A stretch of 64,000 bases of DNA from JACDAE01 sp963717195 (GTDB lineage: Bacteria; Chloroflexota; Ktedonobacteria; Ktedonobacterales; Ktedonobacteraceae), in assembly GCA_963717195.1 (NCBI GenBank), contig CAVQVR010000007.1:1-64000 (forward strand), given 5' to 3'. Below are positions 53,449 through 62,704 of this stretch, piece by piece. The notes beneath the pieces are model-generated. The model was not told the DNA's origin and did not search any database. It was given only the letters and a program-made list of their open reading frames with translations. A program made the translations under genes and the position numbers. The stretch's first letter is position 1; the number at the start of each line of letters is the position of its first letter.

Positions 53449-54456
53449 CTACCCGTTGATCGCAATAGTGCTGTTAGTCGAAGGAATAAGCGCTGTCCCT
53501 GTAATGGTAAATTTCGCCACCTGAGCAAGCTGCTCATCGCTACAATCGGACTTTGTGCACCAGTAGAGAGCTGCCGCACCATTGCCAGCCGTACTGTATG
53601 GTAACCCGAAGTAGCCTTGAGTATTCTCCGCGTGATGGGCGAGAATGTTTGAAGTCATTTCTTGTCCATCCTCGTACCATTTGACCTCGATATAGCCATT
53701 TTTGCCTGCCGAATTGATCTGGAAGGTCAGATCCACCTCCTGCCCGGTGGGGAAGGTGGTGGTTGGATCAGTCGGATCATAAGTTGCCGCTTTTACGCCA
53801 TTACTGGTCTGAACACCATAGATAATTTTCGCAGCAGCGGGTACCACATTAGCGCTTGTGGGGACATTTCCGTTTGTTGAGGTGTTACTCGTTGCCGCTG
53901 TAGCTGTTGCATCAATTGAAGAATTGATCGTTGCCGCTGTTTTTTTTCCCAACTGGGTAGCTGCTAGAATAAGTCCACCGCAGAGAAGCAGAACCGCCAG
54001 CAATGAGATGCCAACAATCAAACCGACTTTGCTGCGCTTCTTCGGTGGTGTACCATACATTCCCTGCTGCACACCCGGAGGATAGGCGGACATCGGCGGT
54101 GTACCATAATAAGGCCCGGAACCCATTGGATTTGCAGGTGGCGGAGGAGTGCCATCCGGATAGGCTGATGGCGTGTTATAGGGATCGTAGGGAGCCTGTT
54201 GTGGCGTTCCCGCGCCATAGCTTGTATATGGATTCTGAGGCTGTGGTGGGTAGTTGTCTGCATTGGCCGCTATCGTGGGTGGAGGTGGTGGATAATTTTG
54301 TGGACCCCCATTTCCATAAGGAGAGGCGGCTTGTGTTTGATCATACGGAGAGGCTGATTCCTGCCCTGGCGTGTTATTATATGGCGCGGCTGTCCCGCAT
54401 ACAGGACAGAACGCCACCCCTGCTGGCAGGGGATTACCGCAACTTGTGCAATTCAT
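53449..54456 (-). CDS. Zinc-ribbon, Pro-rich, single-pass membrane protein
   Basis: The order is an N-terminal zinc ribbon (MNCTSCGNPLPAGVAFCPVCG), a Pro/Tyr/Gln-rich linker to about residue 138, a membrane helix (VGLIVGISLLAVLLLCGGLIL), and an extracytoplasmic domain with YWCTKSDCSDEQLAQVAKFT. The last domain probably has a beta-sandwich fold and one disulfide. The role is unknown. AGGAGG precedes ATG. The next upstream gene (54692-55730) is a broken paralogue with the same order, so the pair arose by duplication. Confidence 0.75.
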   Translation of the reverse strand: MNCTSCGNPLPAGVAFCPVCGTAAPYNNTPGQESASPYDQTQAASPYGNGGPQNYPPPPPTIAANADNYPPQPQNPYTSYGAGTPQQAPYDPYNTPSAYPDGTPPPPANPMGSGPYYGTPPMSAYPPGVQQGMYGTPPKKRSKVGLIVGISLLAVLLLCGGLILAATQLGKKTAATINSSIDATATAATSNTSTNGNVPTSANVVPAAAKIIYGVQTSNGVKAATYDPTDPTTTFPTGQEVDLTFQINSAGKNGYIEVKWYEDGQEMTSNILAHHAENTQGYFGLPYSTAGNGAAALYWCTKSDCSDEQLAQVAKFTITGTALIPSTNSTIAING

Positions 54457-54691
54457 AAAAAAGGAACCTCCTGAGCAATATATTGCGTATCACTCATATA
54501 CTTTTCGTTACCTGATAAGGCAAGGGGGATAGAATTTTTATGCATCTTTTTTAAGCCTGCCACCGAGCGAATTTAAAAGCGATAGCATAAATACTATACC
54601 ATGTTTTTATGCAAATGAACAGATATAAAAACAGATAGTTGCCTCCGGTTATAGAAAGACAACTATCTGTTCGTGACTGACCTGCTATTGA

Positions 54692-55730
54692 TTACGGGTT
54701 GACTGTAAAATTAACGGTCTGAGCCAGTTGTTTATCGGTACAGGCCGTCGAGCTGGCCCAATAGATATTGACCGAACCCTGGCCGGGACTATGGGCGTAC
54801 GCGAATGAGTAGGCGTGCTGCGCTGTTGCGCCTACAGGAAATGCATACTGTGTGAATTGCTTCTGGTTGACATACCAGAGCAGACAGACGGCCCCACTAC
54901 TGAGAGGATGTAGCATGAAGGTGACGAAGATCTGCTGGTTTACAGTGAAGGTTGTAGTTGTCTGAGATGAGAGTGCTGTATTAAGATCTACATTGCTTGA
55001 CATCTGCGCATTATCGATATAGGTCTCTCCAGGAAGTTTGGGTGTTGATGTGGCCGTAGGAGCGGACGAAGTAGGAGTAATGTTTGCCGGTAGTCCTCCC
55101 TGAGTTCCGGATGAGGCATTTTGCGCTATTGGTGTATTGCCTGTTGTGGAGGTTGTTTGATTGTTAGTAGAGAGTGGTGGAAGATTCTAAAGAGATAATA
55201 TAAACGAGTATTAAAATGAGTCCGCCCGACAACACACATAGACTTGCTATGGTGAAACCGGGTTGCACTTTAGGTCTGGAAGATGTTTGTCCAGGTCTAA
55301 GAGGGGAGTAAGGAGTTGGCTGGAACTCGCCAGGTCTGATTGTGCTGGGAGCAACGCTTCTCTGATTGGGCTGAGAAGATGATTGCCAGTTCAACGGTTG
55401 TTCTGGACTCGATAGGAGTGTTCTCTCCTGATCAGGTGACAATTGGTTGGTCGGCTGAGGGAATTGTTCTGTTCCAGAAGAATAGAAGGGCTGGTCTGGC
55501 ATCTGATTGTTTGCTTGCTGCTGAGCAGTTGAAGCGGGCTGTCCCTGGATAGTCTCTGCACCTGCAGGTACATTGTTACTCTCCTGAAAAGCCGAAAATG
55601 CAAATTGTGGTACATCTGCCTGATTATTAGCCAGTTCTTCTTGTTTCTCATGGTCTCCAGCTGCTTTTCCGCAGCGAGGGCAGTGTGTGTGTTGCGGCGA
55701 AAGCGGTAACCCGCAACTGGTACATCTCAT
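54692..55730 (-). pseudogene. Frameshifted paralogue of the zinc-ribbon membrane protein
   Basis: The first piece (55730-55164) has the zinc ribbon MRCTSCGLPLSPQHTHCPRC, a Gln/Ser/Pro-rich linker and a membrane helix (IASLCVLSGGLILILVYII), and stops after SLESSTTLY. From about 55180 the next frame stays open through LPPLSTNNQTTSTTG and GETYIDNAQMSSNVDL into a C-terminal domain with YWASSTACTDKQLAQTVNFT, matching YWCTKSDCSDEQLAQ of the neighbour. One frameshift near 55160-55185 explains both pieces. AAGGGAG precedes the start. It could also be a sequencing error. Confidence 0.75.
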
Positions 55731-55951
55731 TATTATACTCCCTTATTGTACTCCCTTTGCGACGATCTCTCTTGTTCATTAAATTTTATAACGGATATGG
55801 GAAGTACTGGTAAAGCCTGCGCACTTTGCATAGGACATTTGTCTTTTTTTATGGAATTCTTTGAAAGTGTAAATTGCTCTTGACACTATTACATAGCCCA
55901 ACTACAATACATGTGAATGATAGTTGTCTGCGGTTTTGTGGAGGTGTATAC

Positions 55952-55996
55952 ATGTCCCTGATACAAAAGAGTACAGTCAGGTGGGAAAAAATGTGA
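55952..55996 (+). CDS. Possible 14-codon leader peptide coupled to the histidine kinase
   Basis: GTGGAGG stands about nine bases before ATG 55952, a much better ribosome binding site than any found for the kinase itself. The frame reads MSLIQKSTVRWEKM and stops at TGA 55994-55996, overlapping an in-frame GTG (55993) of the kinase. This arrangement is typical of translational coupling. Alternatively the two frames belonged together and one base is missing. Confidence 0.4.
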   Translation: MSLIQKSTVRWEKM

Positions 55997-58146
55997 CACA
56001 ACGTGTTAACAATGTAGAGCAGGTCCTGGCCGAGCATATAGACCAGTTGCGTGCCTGCCTCCAACATGTTTCGGACGATAGTCATGGGCCAGAAGAAGGC
56101 AGCGATGCGTGGTTGCTTCTAGAAGCTCTCGTCAGAAACGATGAATATAATAATGAAGTACTATCAGCGCGTTTTGAGCAGTCAGGGCACTGGTTGGCGC
56201 AGCAAGGAGGGAAGCTCGATACTCGTTTGAGTGGCTTGCAGTACTATGTGGAGACGCTTGCCTCTGAAATGAAAAAGATATTTGCGGTACAGCCCGATTT
56301 GCTTGCTGAGGCTATCTTGCGCCTGTACCAGATGCAGTCGATCTGCGTGCTGGCGCTGACTCGGGGCTATCAGGGTGTAACAGATCAATTCATAAACGAT
56401 AAATTGAATATGACTACTCGTCTAGAGCAACGGCTGGTCGCATTGCAACGCATCAATGGTGTTAGTAATTCCACGATGGACCTCGATCAGACCCTGGAAG
56501 TGACGGCGCAGGTGGTGGCTGAAGAGCTGCAGGTGGAGCTCTGTTCGATCTTCTTCTACGATGAGTTGCAGCGTATATTGACGTTACGTGCAACAAACGG
56601 GCCACGACCTCTAGGAGGAATGCACTTTACATTGCGCCTGGGTGAGGGCTACAGTGGTTGGGTTGCCGATAAGGGGCGTCCTCTGGTGGCTCATGACGCG
56701 ATGGCTGATGCGAATTTTGCTGGTGAGGCTCAAGCTTACAGCACTGAATATCATGGCCTGATGGTGTTGCCTATTATCTTCTTTGGGAACGAGGAGCGCC
56801 TGATCGGAGTGATCAGCGTGCAATCCTCTGAGGTGCGCGACTTTACCCGTGATGAAATTAGCTTTGTTGAGGTAGTGGCCGGGATCGTCGCCATTGGTAT
56901 TGAGAATGGTCATCTCTATGAGCAGACGGATGAGCAGTTGCGGCGCAAAGTACATGAACTGGCGACACTTCACCGTGTATCGTGGGTTATTGCTTCAACG
57001 CTTAATCTCGATGAAGTATTACAGATGATTACGACACAGGCCGTCCATCTCTCAGGAGCCGAGCGCTCCTGCATCTTTGAGCTCGATCCCGATCTACGTC
57101 GTTTGCACGCGCTAGCGCATTATGGTCTTGATAATGGTCTGGCCAGTCGCATTCAAATTGACGTTGGTCAGTGTTGCGCCGGACGCTGTGTACAGACGGG
57201 TAGACCCAGTATGGCTGTTGACTGCTTCCATGCTGATGAACACTGCTTCCTGCATAACGATCCAATCATGTCGTCAGAGATTCATTCTGTGCTCTGCGTG
57301 CCGCTCAAAGTCAAGCAGAAGATTTTGGGTTGTATCTGTGTCTATAGCAACCATCGTCATTTACTCAGCCCCGAACAGATGCAGCTTGTCATTACGTTCG
57401 CCAATGAGGCTGCTATCGCTATTGATAATGCCCGTCTCTACGAGGAGACGCGCCGGGGTCTGGAACTGAAATCGGTGCTTTTGCGTGAACTACACCATCG
57501 TGTGAAAAATAATCTGGCTACTGTGGCAGGAATTCTATCACTGCAGCGTCGTCGCACGCGTTCTTCCGAAGTACGCAATATTCTGGCGGAGAGCGTCAAT
57601 CGCGTACAGGGGTTAGCGGCAACGCATGATCTATTAGCTCACGAAGATGTGAGCGAAGCTCGGGTGGACGATATTGCGCGTAAGATCGTTGGAGTGGCGA
57701 ATGCGAATTTGAGTTCACCTGATAAGCACATTACCATTGTCGTCGAACCAAGTCCTGTGATCATCCCCTCGCGTGCCGTCACGATTTTGGCTCTGGCGAT
57801 GAATGAAATGGTCTCGAATGCATTTAAACATGGGATGGTAGGGCAATCTGAGGGAACGGTCATTGTGCGTGGACGGGAAGAGGATGGTTCGGTAATTGTT
57901 CAGGTGATTGATACCGGCGGAGGACCAATCTCTGAAGTGAGCGCGGAAGAAAGCGGGGAGAGCAATGGCTTTGAAGGATTGGGTCTTTCATTGATCAAAA
58001 ACTTGATAGGTGATCTGGGTGGAAGCTTTTCACTACGGCGCAAAGTCGCCTCACAACCTGAAGATGAGGTCACAAAAGAATATCTTACGGGCGAATATAC
58101 CGTTGCTGAAGTACGCTTCCCGCTCGTTCGTCGTAGTCGTGCCTGA
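55993..58146 (+). CDS. GAF-domain sensor histidine kinase (HisKA_2 type)
   Basis: After an N-terminal helical part (residues 1-140) come two GAF domains (about 165-310 and 325-490; LNLDEVLQMITTQAVHLSG starts the second). The second has cysteine-rich stretches (GQCCAGRCVQTG, DEHCFLHND) that might bind a metal, heme or other ligand. The phosphoacceptor region LLRELHHRVKNNLATVAGIL (H501/H502) is of the HisKA_2/HWE type, and the ATPase domain has NEMVSNAFKHGM and GLGLSLIKNLIGDLGG. There is no membrane segment. The start is uncertain: GTG 55993, GTG 55981 or an upstream TTG are possible. The response regulator follows on the same strand. Confidence 0.9.
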   Translation: MTQRVNNVEQVLAEHIDQLRACLQHVSDDSHGPEEGSDAWLLLEALVRNDEYNNEVLSARFEQSGHWLAQQGGKLDTRLSGLQYYVETLASEMKKIFAVQPDLLAEAILRLYQMQSICVLALTRGYQGVTDQFINDKLNMTTRLEQRLVALQRINGVSNSTMDLDQTLEVTAQVVAEELQVELCSIFFYDELQRILTLRATNGPRPLGGMHFTLRLGEGYSGWVADKGRPLVAHDAMADANFAGEAQAYSTEYHGLMVLPIIFFGNEERLIGVISVQSSEVRDFTRDEISFVEVVAGIVAIGIENGHLYEQTDEQLRRKVHELATLHRVSWVIASTLNLDEVLQMITTQAVHLSGAERSCIFELDPDLRRLHALAHYGLDNGLASRIQIDVGQCCAGRCVQTGRPSMAVDCFHADEHCFLHNDPIMSSEIHSVLCVPLKVKQKILGCICVYSNHRHLLSPEQMQLVITFANEAAIAIDNARLYEETRRGLELKSVLLRELHHRVKNNLATVAGILSLQRRRTRSSEVRNILAESVNRVQGLAATHDLLAHEDVSEARVDDIARKIVGVANANLSSPDKHITIVVEPSPVIIPSRAVTILALAMNEMVSNAFKHGMVGQSEGTVIVRGREEDGSVIVQVIDTGGGPISEVSAEESGESNGFEGLGLSLIKNLIGDLGGSFSLRRKVASQPEDEVTKEYLTGEYTVAEVRFPLVRRSRA

Positions 58147-58280
58147 ATGACCTCATCTCCGTTGACCTGATTAAGAACGTTGTAAGAGACCCTGACAAAG
58201 GGATGTGTTTCTTCGGTATCTTGAAACGTTTGTCGTGCGTCTGTTTTGAGAGATATGGTGGTTTGTAGAGGTGAAATGAT

Positions 58281-58757
58281 ATGCATACGCCTGCAAAATC
58301 AAAAATTCTGGTAGTTGAAGACGAGCCCTCTATTCAACAGGTGTTGTGTTTCTTTTTAAATCATAATGGCTTTGAGGTACTGGGTGTCTCTAATGGTCAG
58401 GATGCGATCCGCGCCATTTCAGAATTTGATCCTCACCTTGTCATCCTGGATCTGATTATGCGCCCGGTTTCGGGTTGGGATGTCCTTACGTGGCTGCGCG
58501 TGAACCACCCATCTCCCCCTCTCCCTGTTATTGTGTTGAGCGCATTGATAAATTTAAAGGAGCAGATGCATGGTTTTGAGGAAGGGGCCGTGGAGTATAT
58601 TACGAAGCCGACGCAGCCGAGTGCGATAGTTGAGCGGGTGCGCACAATTCTGGCGATGAGCGCGGAACAGCGTAGTCTGCTCCAGCATAAACGTCTGGAT
58701 GAGCAACGCAAGACATTAGCGCGTCTCACCATACGACGGGACGAATTCGTTTATTAG
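58281..58757 (+). CDS. Single-domain response regulator
   Basis: A receiver domain has acidic EDE near residue 13, the phosphorylated Asp57 in LVILDLIMRP, Ser/Thr at VLSAL, and Lys109 in EYITKPTQ. A 40-residue charged helical tail follows (LLQHKRLDEQRKTLARL) but no DNA-binding domain. It probably receives phosphate from the GAF kinase 134 bases upstream and signals by protein contact. AGAGGTG precedes the ATG. Confidence 0.92.
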   Translation: MHTPAKSKILVVEDEPSIQQVLCFFLNHNGFEVLGVSNGQDAIRAISEFDPHLVILDLIMRPVSGWDVLTWLRVNHPSPPLPVIVLSALINLKEQMHGFEEGAVEYITKPTQPSAIVERVRTILAMSAEQRSLLQHKRLDEQRKTLARLTIRRDEFVY

Positions 58758-58793
58758 ATCCCATATGGGCTTGTAAACGATGCATATGGATGC

Positions 58794-59846
58794 CTAAATG
58801 CGGCGGGTAAAAGAATGTCCGCATTTGTAGCAGAAACGGTTGCTGGCAGGGTTATTAGTGGTGCAGAGTGGGCACTGGTTTATCGGCTTGCCACACTGTG
58901 TGCAGAATCGCACCTGAGGTTTATTTAATTTTCTGCAATACGGGCAGAGGTAGATGGCCTCTAGTGGTGTGGAGGGGCGTGGCATGGTTGATGATGGTGC
59001 TCTGCTGAGTGCCTGTTTCAGGGCTTCGGCCATATCGCTTGCTTGCTGATAGCGCTGTTCTGGCTTTTTCATCAGTGCAGTAAGAATGACGTTTTCAATG
59101 ACCGGGTTGATGTCGCGATGAAGTGAAGATGGGGTGGGAGGAGGCTCATAAATATGGCTATGCGCGAGAGCGGGGTAATTATCGCCGCGAAAGGGAGTAT
59201 AGCCGGTCATTGCTTCAAATAACATGACTCCGAGGGCGTAGATGTCAGCACGTCCGTCGATTGCTCCTCCTTTGCATTGTTCCGGTGACATATATTCAGG
59301 TGTGCCAACTCCAGCACCTGGCCGTGTCAGGCCTTCTCTTGTACCGGCAAGCACCTTTGCTATACCGAAGTCGGAGAGAATAGGGCGACCTGAGCGATCC
59401 AGCAGGACGTTGACGGGCTTGATGTCGCGATGAATGATCCCCTGTTCGTGTGCATAGGAAAGGGCGTCAGCGAGCTGTGAGAAGACCTGCACGACTTCCA
59501 GGGTCTCCATGACTTTTCCTTGCAGATGCAATTGATCGAGCCGCTGCTTGAGCGTTCCTCCACTGACCAGTTGCATCACGATATAGAGGTGCCCGTTTTG
59601 CTCACTGGCATCATGGACCGTGACGATGTTGGGATGGGACAGGCGGGCAACCAGCCTGGCCTCCAGGTTGAAACGCTCAACAAAGCTAATGTCGGCAGCA
59701 TACCAGGGAGGGAGAACCTTTATCGCAACTTCTCGGTCCAGATTCTCCTGATACGCTTTATAGACACGCGCCATTCCTCCCTGCCCTACTGATGCAAGGA
59801 TGCGGTAGCTGCCAAGCGTTGTGCCAATTAGTTCGTCTTGTTGCAT
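58794..59846 (-). CDS. Ser/Thr protein kinase with C-terminal zinc ribbons
   Basis: The kinase domain (residues 10-270) has GSYRILASVGQGGMARVYKA, the catalytic IIHRDIKPVNVLLD, DFG in LSDFGIAKVL, and TPEYMSPEQCKGG. A short linker leads to three CxxC clusters in the last 70 residues (YLCPYCRKLN, RFCTQCGKPINQCPLC, RFCYKCGHSF), which make at least one and probably two zinc ribbons. There is no membrane helix, so the kinase is soluble. It is the last gene of a minus-strand signalling group with the FHA protein. Confidence 0.93.
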   Translation of the reverse strand: MQQDELIGTTLGSYRILASVGQGGMARVYKAYQENLDREVAIKVLPPWYAADISFVERFNLEARLVARLSHPNIVTVHDASEQNGHLYIVMQLVSGGTLKQRLDQLHLQGKVMETLEVVQVFSQLADALSYAHEQGIIHRDIKPVNVLLDRSGRPILSDFGIAKVLAGTREGLTRPGAGVGTPEYMSPEQCKGGAIDGRADIYALGVMLFEAMTGYTPFRGDNYPALAHSHIYEPPPTPSSLHRDINPVIENVILTALMKKPEQRYQQASDMAEALKQALSRAPSSTMPRPSTPLEAIYLCPYCRKLNKPQVRFCTQCGKPINQCPLCTTNNPASNRFCYKCGHSFTRRI

Positions 59847-59884
59847 GATATCGTTATGTCAGATACGGCTTTTCGGAGCCGGAG

Positions 59885-61141
59885 CTAACGTCTGCCAAAG
59901 ACGAGGGTTGTTTGACCAAGCTGGATGCGGTCGCCTTCCTGTAGTGGATAGGTTTGATTTTTGCTGACGAGCTGGCCGTTGACCTTGGTCCCATTTGCGC
60001 TTCCTTCATCTCTAAGGGCATAGTTGCCATTGCCCATATTGACGATGGATGCGTGCAGGCGTGAGACAGCCAGGTCTTCGAGGAAGATATCGCTCTCCCG
60101 GCTACGTCCAATGCTCAAAGCCTCTTTGCGTACCTCATAGATGCGTCCTGGTTCCTTGCCTTCTTCCACACGTACGAAGCCGAGCCCTCCCTGTGGTCCT
60201 GTTGTGCGCAGCATGGTTTTGTCACCATCGTTGTTTGCGAACATGGTTGGATCTTGCATCATACCGGGAGTTTGCCCAAAGCCTCCTTGCTGCCATGGTG
60301 GGGTGCCAGCGGGACTACTGACGGGTGCAGGAGCTGCCGGGGTTCCCCAGGAGGCTGCTGGCTGTTGAGCAGCTTGTGCAGCCCATGGATCAGCTGCTTG
60401 TGCGCCTCCAAAAGCTTGCCCACCCCACGAGGGACCAGAGCTGTTATTTCCATAAGCGGCCTGTGGTTGCCCCTGTTGTGGCGAAGGTTGAGCGGGCTGA
60501 GCGGCCCAGGGGTTTGCAGGCTGAGCGGGCTGGCCCCATGGGTCTTGAGCGGGTTGAGCGGGTTGAGCGGGCTGGCCCCATGGGTCTTGAGCGGGTTGAG
60601 CAGGCTGAGCGGGCTGGCCCCATGGGTCTTGAGCAGGCTGGTTTCCCCAGGCGTTAGCGCCGGGTTGCTGAGCGCCCCAACCAGGTTGAGCGGGCTGACC
60701 TGGGGCTGCTTGATTACCACCCGCATTCCAGGAATTTGGTGGTTGTGCAGGAGGTGGTGCGCCCCAACCTGCTCCCTGTTGCTGAGGGGGCTGGCCCCAA
60801 TTTCCAGCTGTGTCTGGTGCACCCCAACCTGCTCCCTGTTGCTGAGGGGGCTGGCCCCAATTTCCAGCTGCCTGACCGGGAGCGCTTTGCTGATTCCAGC
60901 CACCTGCTCCCTGCTGATTCCAGCCGCCAACTGCTCCTGGTTGCTGAGCTGCCGCCTGGCGCTGCCAATCACTGGCTTCATTCGCATCGGTTGCTTTAGA
61001 TCCTTTTTTGCCGCCAGTGCGGAGAAGCAAGAAGGAACCAATACCCAGAATCGCAGCAATGATAATGATGGCAATAATGATAACTGGTCCTGATGAAACT
61101 GGCAGCGCAATTGTGGCGGCTGCACAAACGAAAGCATCCAT
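59885..61141 (-). CDS. Membrane-anchored FHA-domain protein with repeat linker
   Basis: One N-terminal helix (VIIIAIIIIAAILGIGSFLLL) is followed by 280 residues rich in Gln, Pro, Trp, Gly and Ala with repeats such as NWGQPPQQQGAGWGAP and QDPWGQPAQPAQPA. A C-terminal FHA domain follows, with LSIGRSRESDIFLEDLAVSR, LHASIV and DEGSANGTKVNG. FHA domains bind phosphothreonine peptides. A Thr-rich GDKTMLRTTG just before the domain resembles segments phosphorylated by Ser/Thr kinases in other FHA proteins. It sits between two such kinases, likely upstream or downstream partners. GAGGGGTG precedes ATG. Confidence 0.9.
   Translation of the reverse strand: MDAFVCAAATIALPVSSGPVIIIAIIIIAAILGIGSFLLLRTGGKKGSKATDANEASDWQRQAAAQQPGAVGGWNQQGAGGWNQQSAPGQAAGNWGQPPQQQGAGWGAPDTAGNWGQPPQQQGAGWGAPPPAQPPNSWNAGGNQAAPGQPAQPGWGAQQPGANAWGNQPAQDPWGQPAQPAQPAQDPWGQPAQPAQPAQDPWGQPAQPANPWAAQPAQPSPQQGQPQAAYGNNSSGPSWGGQAFGGAQAADPWAAQAAQQPAASWGTPAAPAPVSSPAGTPPWQQGGFGQTPGMMQDPTMFANNDGDKTMLRTTGPQGGLGFVRVEEGKEPGRIYEVRKEALSIGRSRESDIFLEDLAVSRLHASIVNMGNGNYALRDEGSANGTKVNGQLVSKNQTYPLQEGDRIQLGQTTLVFGRR
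60762..60870 (-). repeat. 60-bp tandem repeat in the FHA protein linker
   Basis: Positions 60762-60810 and 60822-60870 are identical over 49 bases with a 60-base period. They encode two copies of a NWGQPPQQQGAGWGA unit. A shorter 42-base repeat (QDPWGQPAQPAQPA unit) lies at about 60525-60640. The identity at DNA level points to recent expansion by slippage. Confidence 0.85.
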
Positions 61142-61284
61142 TATAGTTCACCCCTCTGATCGTAGGGGCGGCTGAGCAACGCTTCCCTCTTGTTATGAGA
61201 GCAGGTATGCTGCCACCCGATCTAAATCAGGCACCTGACAATGGTACCCCTACAGCTGCGACTCAGCGTGTATTGACACCTCTG

Positions 61285-62514
61285 TTATCGCAATTCAAAA
61301 CGTACCTCAACGCTGCCAAAGCGCAGAACATCACCATCTTTGAGGGTACGTTCCTCATGTGGTGTCAAGATTACTCCATTTAAACAAGTTTTATTCAATG
61401 CATTCAGATCTTCAACGGTATATTTGCCCTGCTGGTTGCGCAGATAAGCATGCCGCCGTCCGACCGTCTTGTCAGGCAGGTTTATTTCTGGGAAGATACC
61501 CAGTGTAGGATCTTTCCTTCCCACTACCATCAAATCACCTCGTAAGGGGATAGTTTCCCCATTTGAGATAACTAGAATGCGAGCCTCTTTTTGCGGGGCC
61601 ACTGGCGGCTTGTTAAGGTAGCCACCATTTCCTGGCCCGGGATCGCCTCCTGGTCGCCCCACTCGCTCAGGCAATGCCTGAATACGCTCCTGCAACTGTT
61701 CAAGTGCAACAATAAACTCTCGTGGCGTTGCGAAGCGATCCGCCGGTGACTTTGCCAGTGCCTTCTGCATGAAGGTGTCCATTTCTAGCGGTAAGTCTGG
61801 TCGTAAACGGCAGATCGATGGAACATTCTCATTCATATGTTTGATGACGATGTCGACCGCTGTTTCACCCTCAAAGGGAGGGCGGCTGGTCAGCATCTCA
61901 AACAGAACCGTAGCGACCGAATAAAGATCGGAGCGCGTGTCCGCCGAACGCCCACTTTCTGCCTGTTCAGGCGAGATATAGTAGGCAGTACCCATAAATA
62001 CGTTGGACTGTGTTAGCGTGACGGTTTCCCGGCCACGTGCTAACCCAAAATCGGTGATTTTGATCATATCGTGAGTGTTGACAAGAATATTCTGTGGCTT
62101 AATATCGCGATGTACTACACCCTGCTTATATGCCGTGTCCAGTCCCTCGGCGATCTGCCGTGCATAGTTCAACGTTCTCAGTGCCTCCATTGGACCATCG
62201 TTGAGCATATAGTACTTAAGATTCTGGCCATCAATATAGTCCATCACGATATAATTCATGTTATTGTCTTCCCCATAGTCAACGATGCGCACAATATGAG
62301 GATCACTAAGATTTAGCAGAATATGGGCTTCGCGCTGGAAACGAGCAAGCAATTCATCATCGTTCGAAAGCTCAATATGCATGACCTTCAAAGCATAGAT
62401 ATGATTGTTTTCGATATCGCGTGCAACGTAGACTGTGGCGAAACTCCCTCTTCCTCGTTCATCAATGAGTTTATAGCGCCCCTTTATGGTACGGCCAATC
62501 ATATCCCCGCTCAT
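61285..62514 (-). CDS. Ser/Thr protein kinase with C-terminal FHA domain
   Basis: The kinase domain (residues 14-275) has IDERGRGSFATVYVARD, the catalytic VVHRDIKPQNILVN, DFGLARG, and GTAYYISPEQAESG. A Gly/Pro linker precedes an FHA domain (about 315-409) with LMVVGRKDPTLGIFPEI and KTCLNG. Kinase and phosphothreonine reader on one chain suggest that the enzyme recognises its own or a partner's phosphorylated segment. It has no membrane helix. AAGGAG precedes ATG. It starts the minus-strand group of kinase, FHA protein and kinase; the 143-base gap to the FHA gene contains a GTAGGGGCG core at 61162. Confidence 0.93.
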   Translation of the reverse strand: MSGDMIGRTIKGRYKLIDERGRGSFATVYVARDIENNHIYALKVMHIELSNDDELLARFQREAHILLNLSDPHIVRIVDYGEDNNMNYIVMDYIDGQNLKYYMLNDGPMEALRTLNYARQIAEGLDTAYKQGVVHRDIKPQNILVNTHDMIKITDFGLARGRETVTLTQSNVFMGTAYYISPEQAESGRSADTRSDLYSVATVLFEMLTSRPPFEGETAVDIVIKHMNENVPSICRLRPDLPLEMDTFMQKALAKSPADRFATPREFIVALEQLQERIQALPERVGRPGGDPGPGNGGYLNKPPVAPQKEARILVISNGETIPLRGDLMVVGRKDPTLGIFPEINLPDKTVGRRHAYLRNQQGKYTVEDLNALNKTCLNGVILTPHEERTLKDGDVLRFGSVEVRFELR

Positions 62515-62704
62515 GGCTGCGATCTCCTTATCCGGTAAGGCTACTTATCAGCGACCATATTATACACCATCCGCTCATCTGTGTCATGATGGTGTTTTTA
62601 CGTGCGTATGGCTGGCCTTGCTCTACTATTCTCTGTTTTAAGAACGAAACAACTCCTGATTATTCACATAGATAGGAGACTTACTCGATAATTATAACCG
62701 ACAT

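Noticed and set aside
60254..61137. Long frames on both strands overlapping the FHA protein
   Set aside because: They arise from the low-complexity repeat; the FHA frame has a clear domain, a membrane helix and a ribosome binding site.
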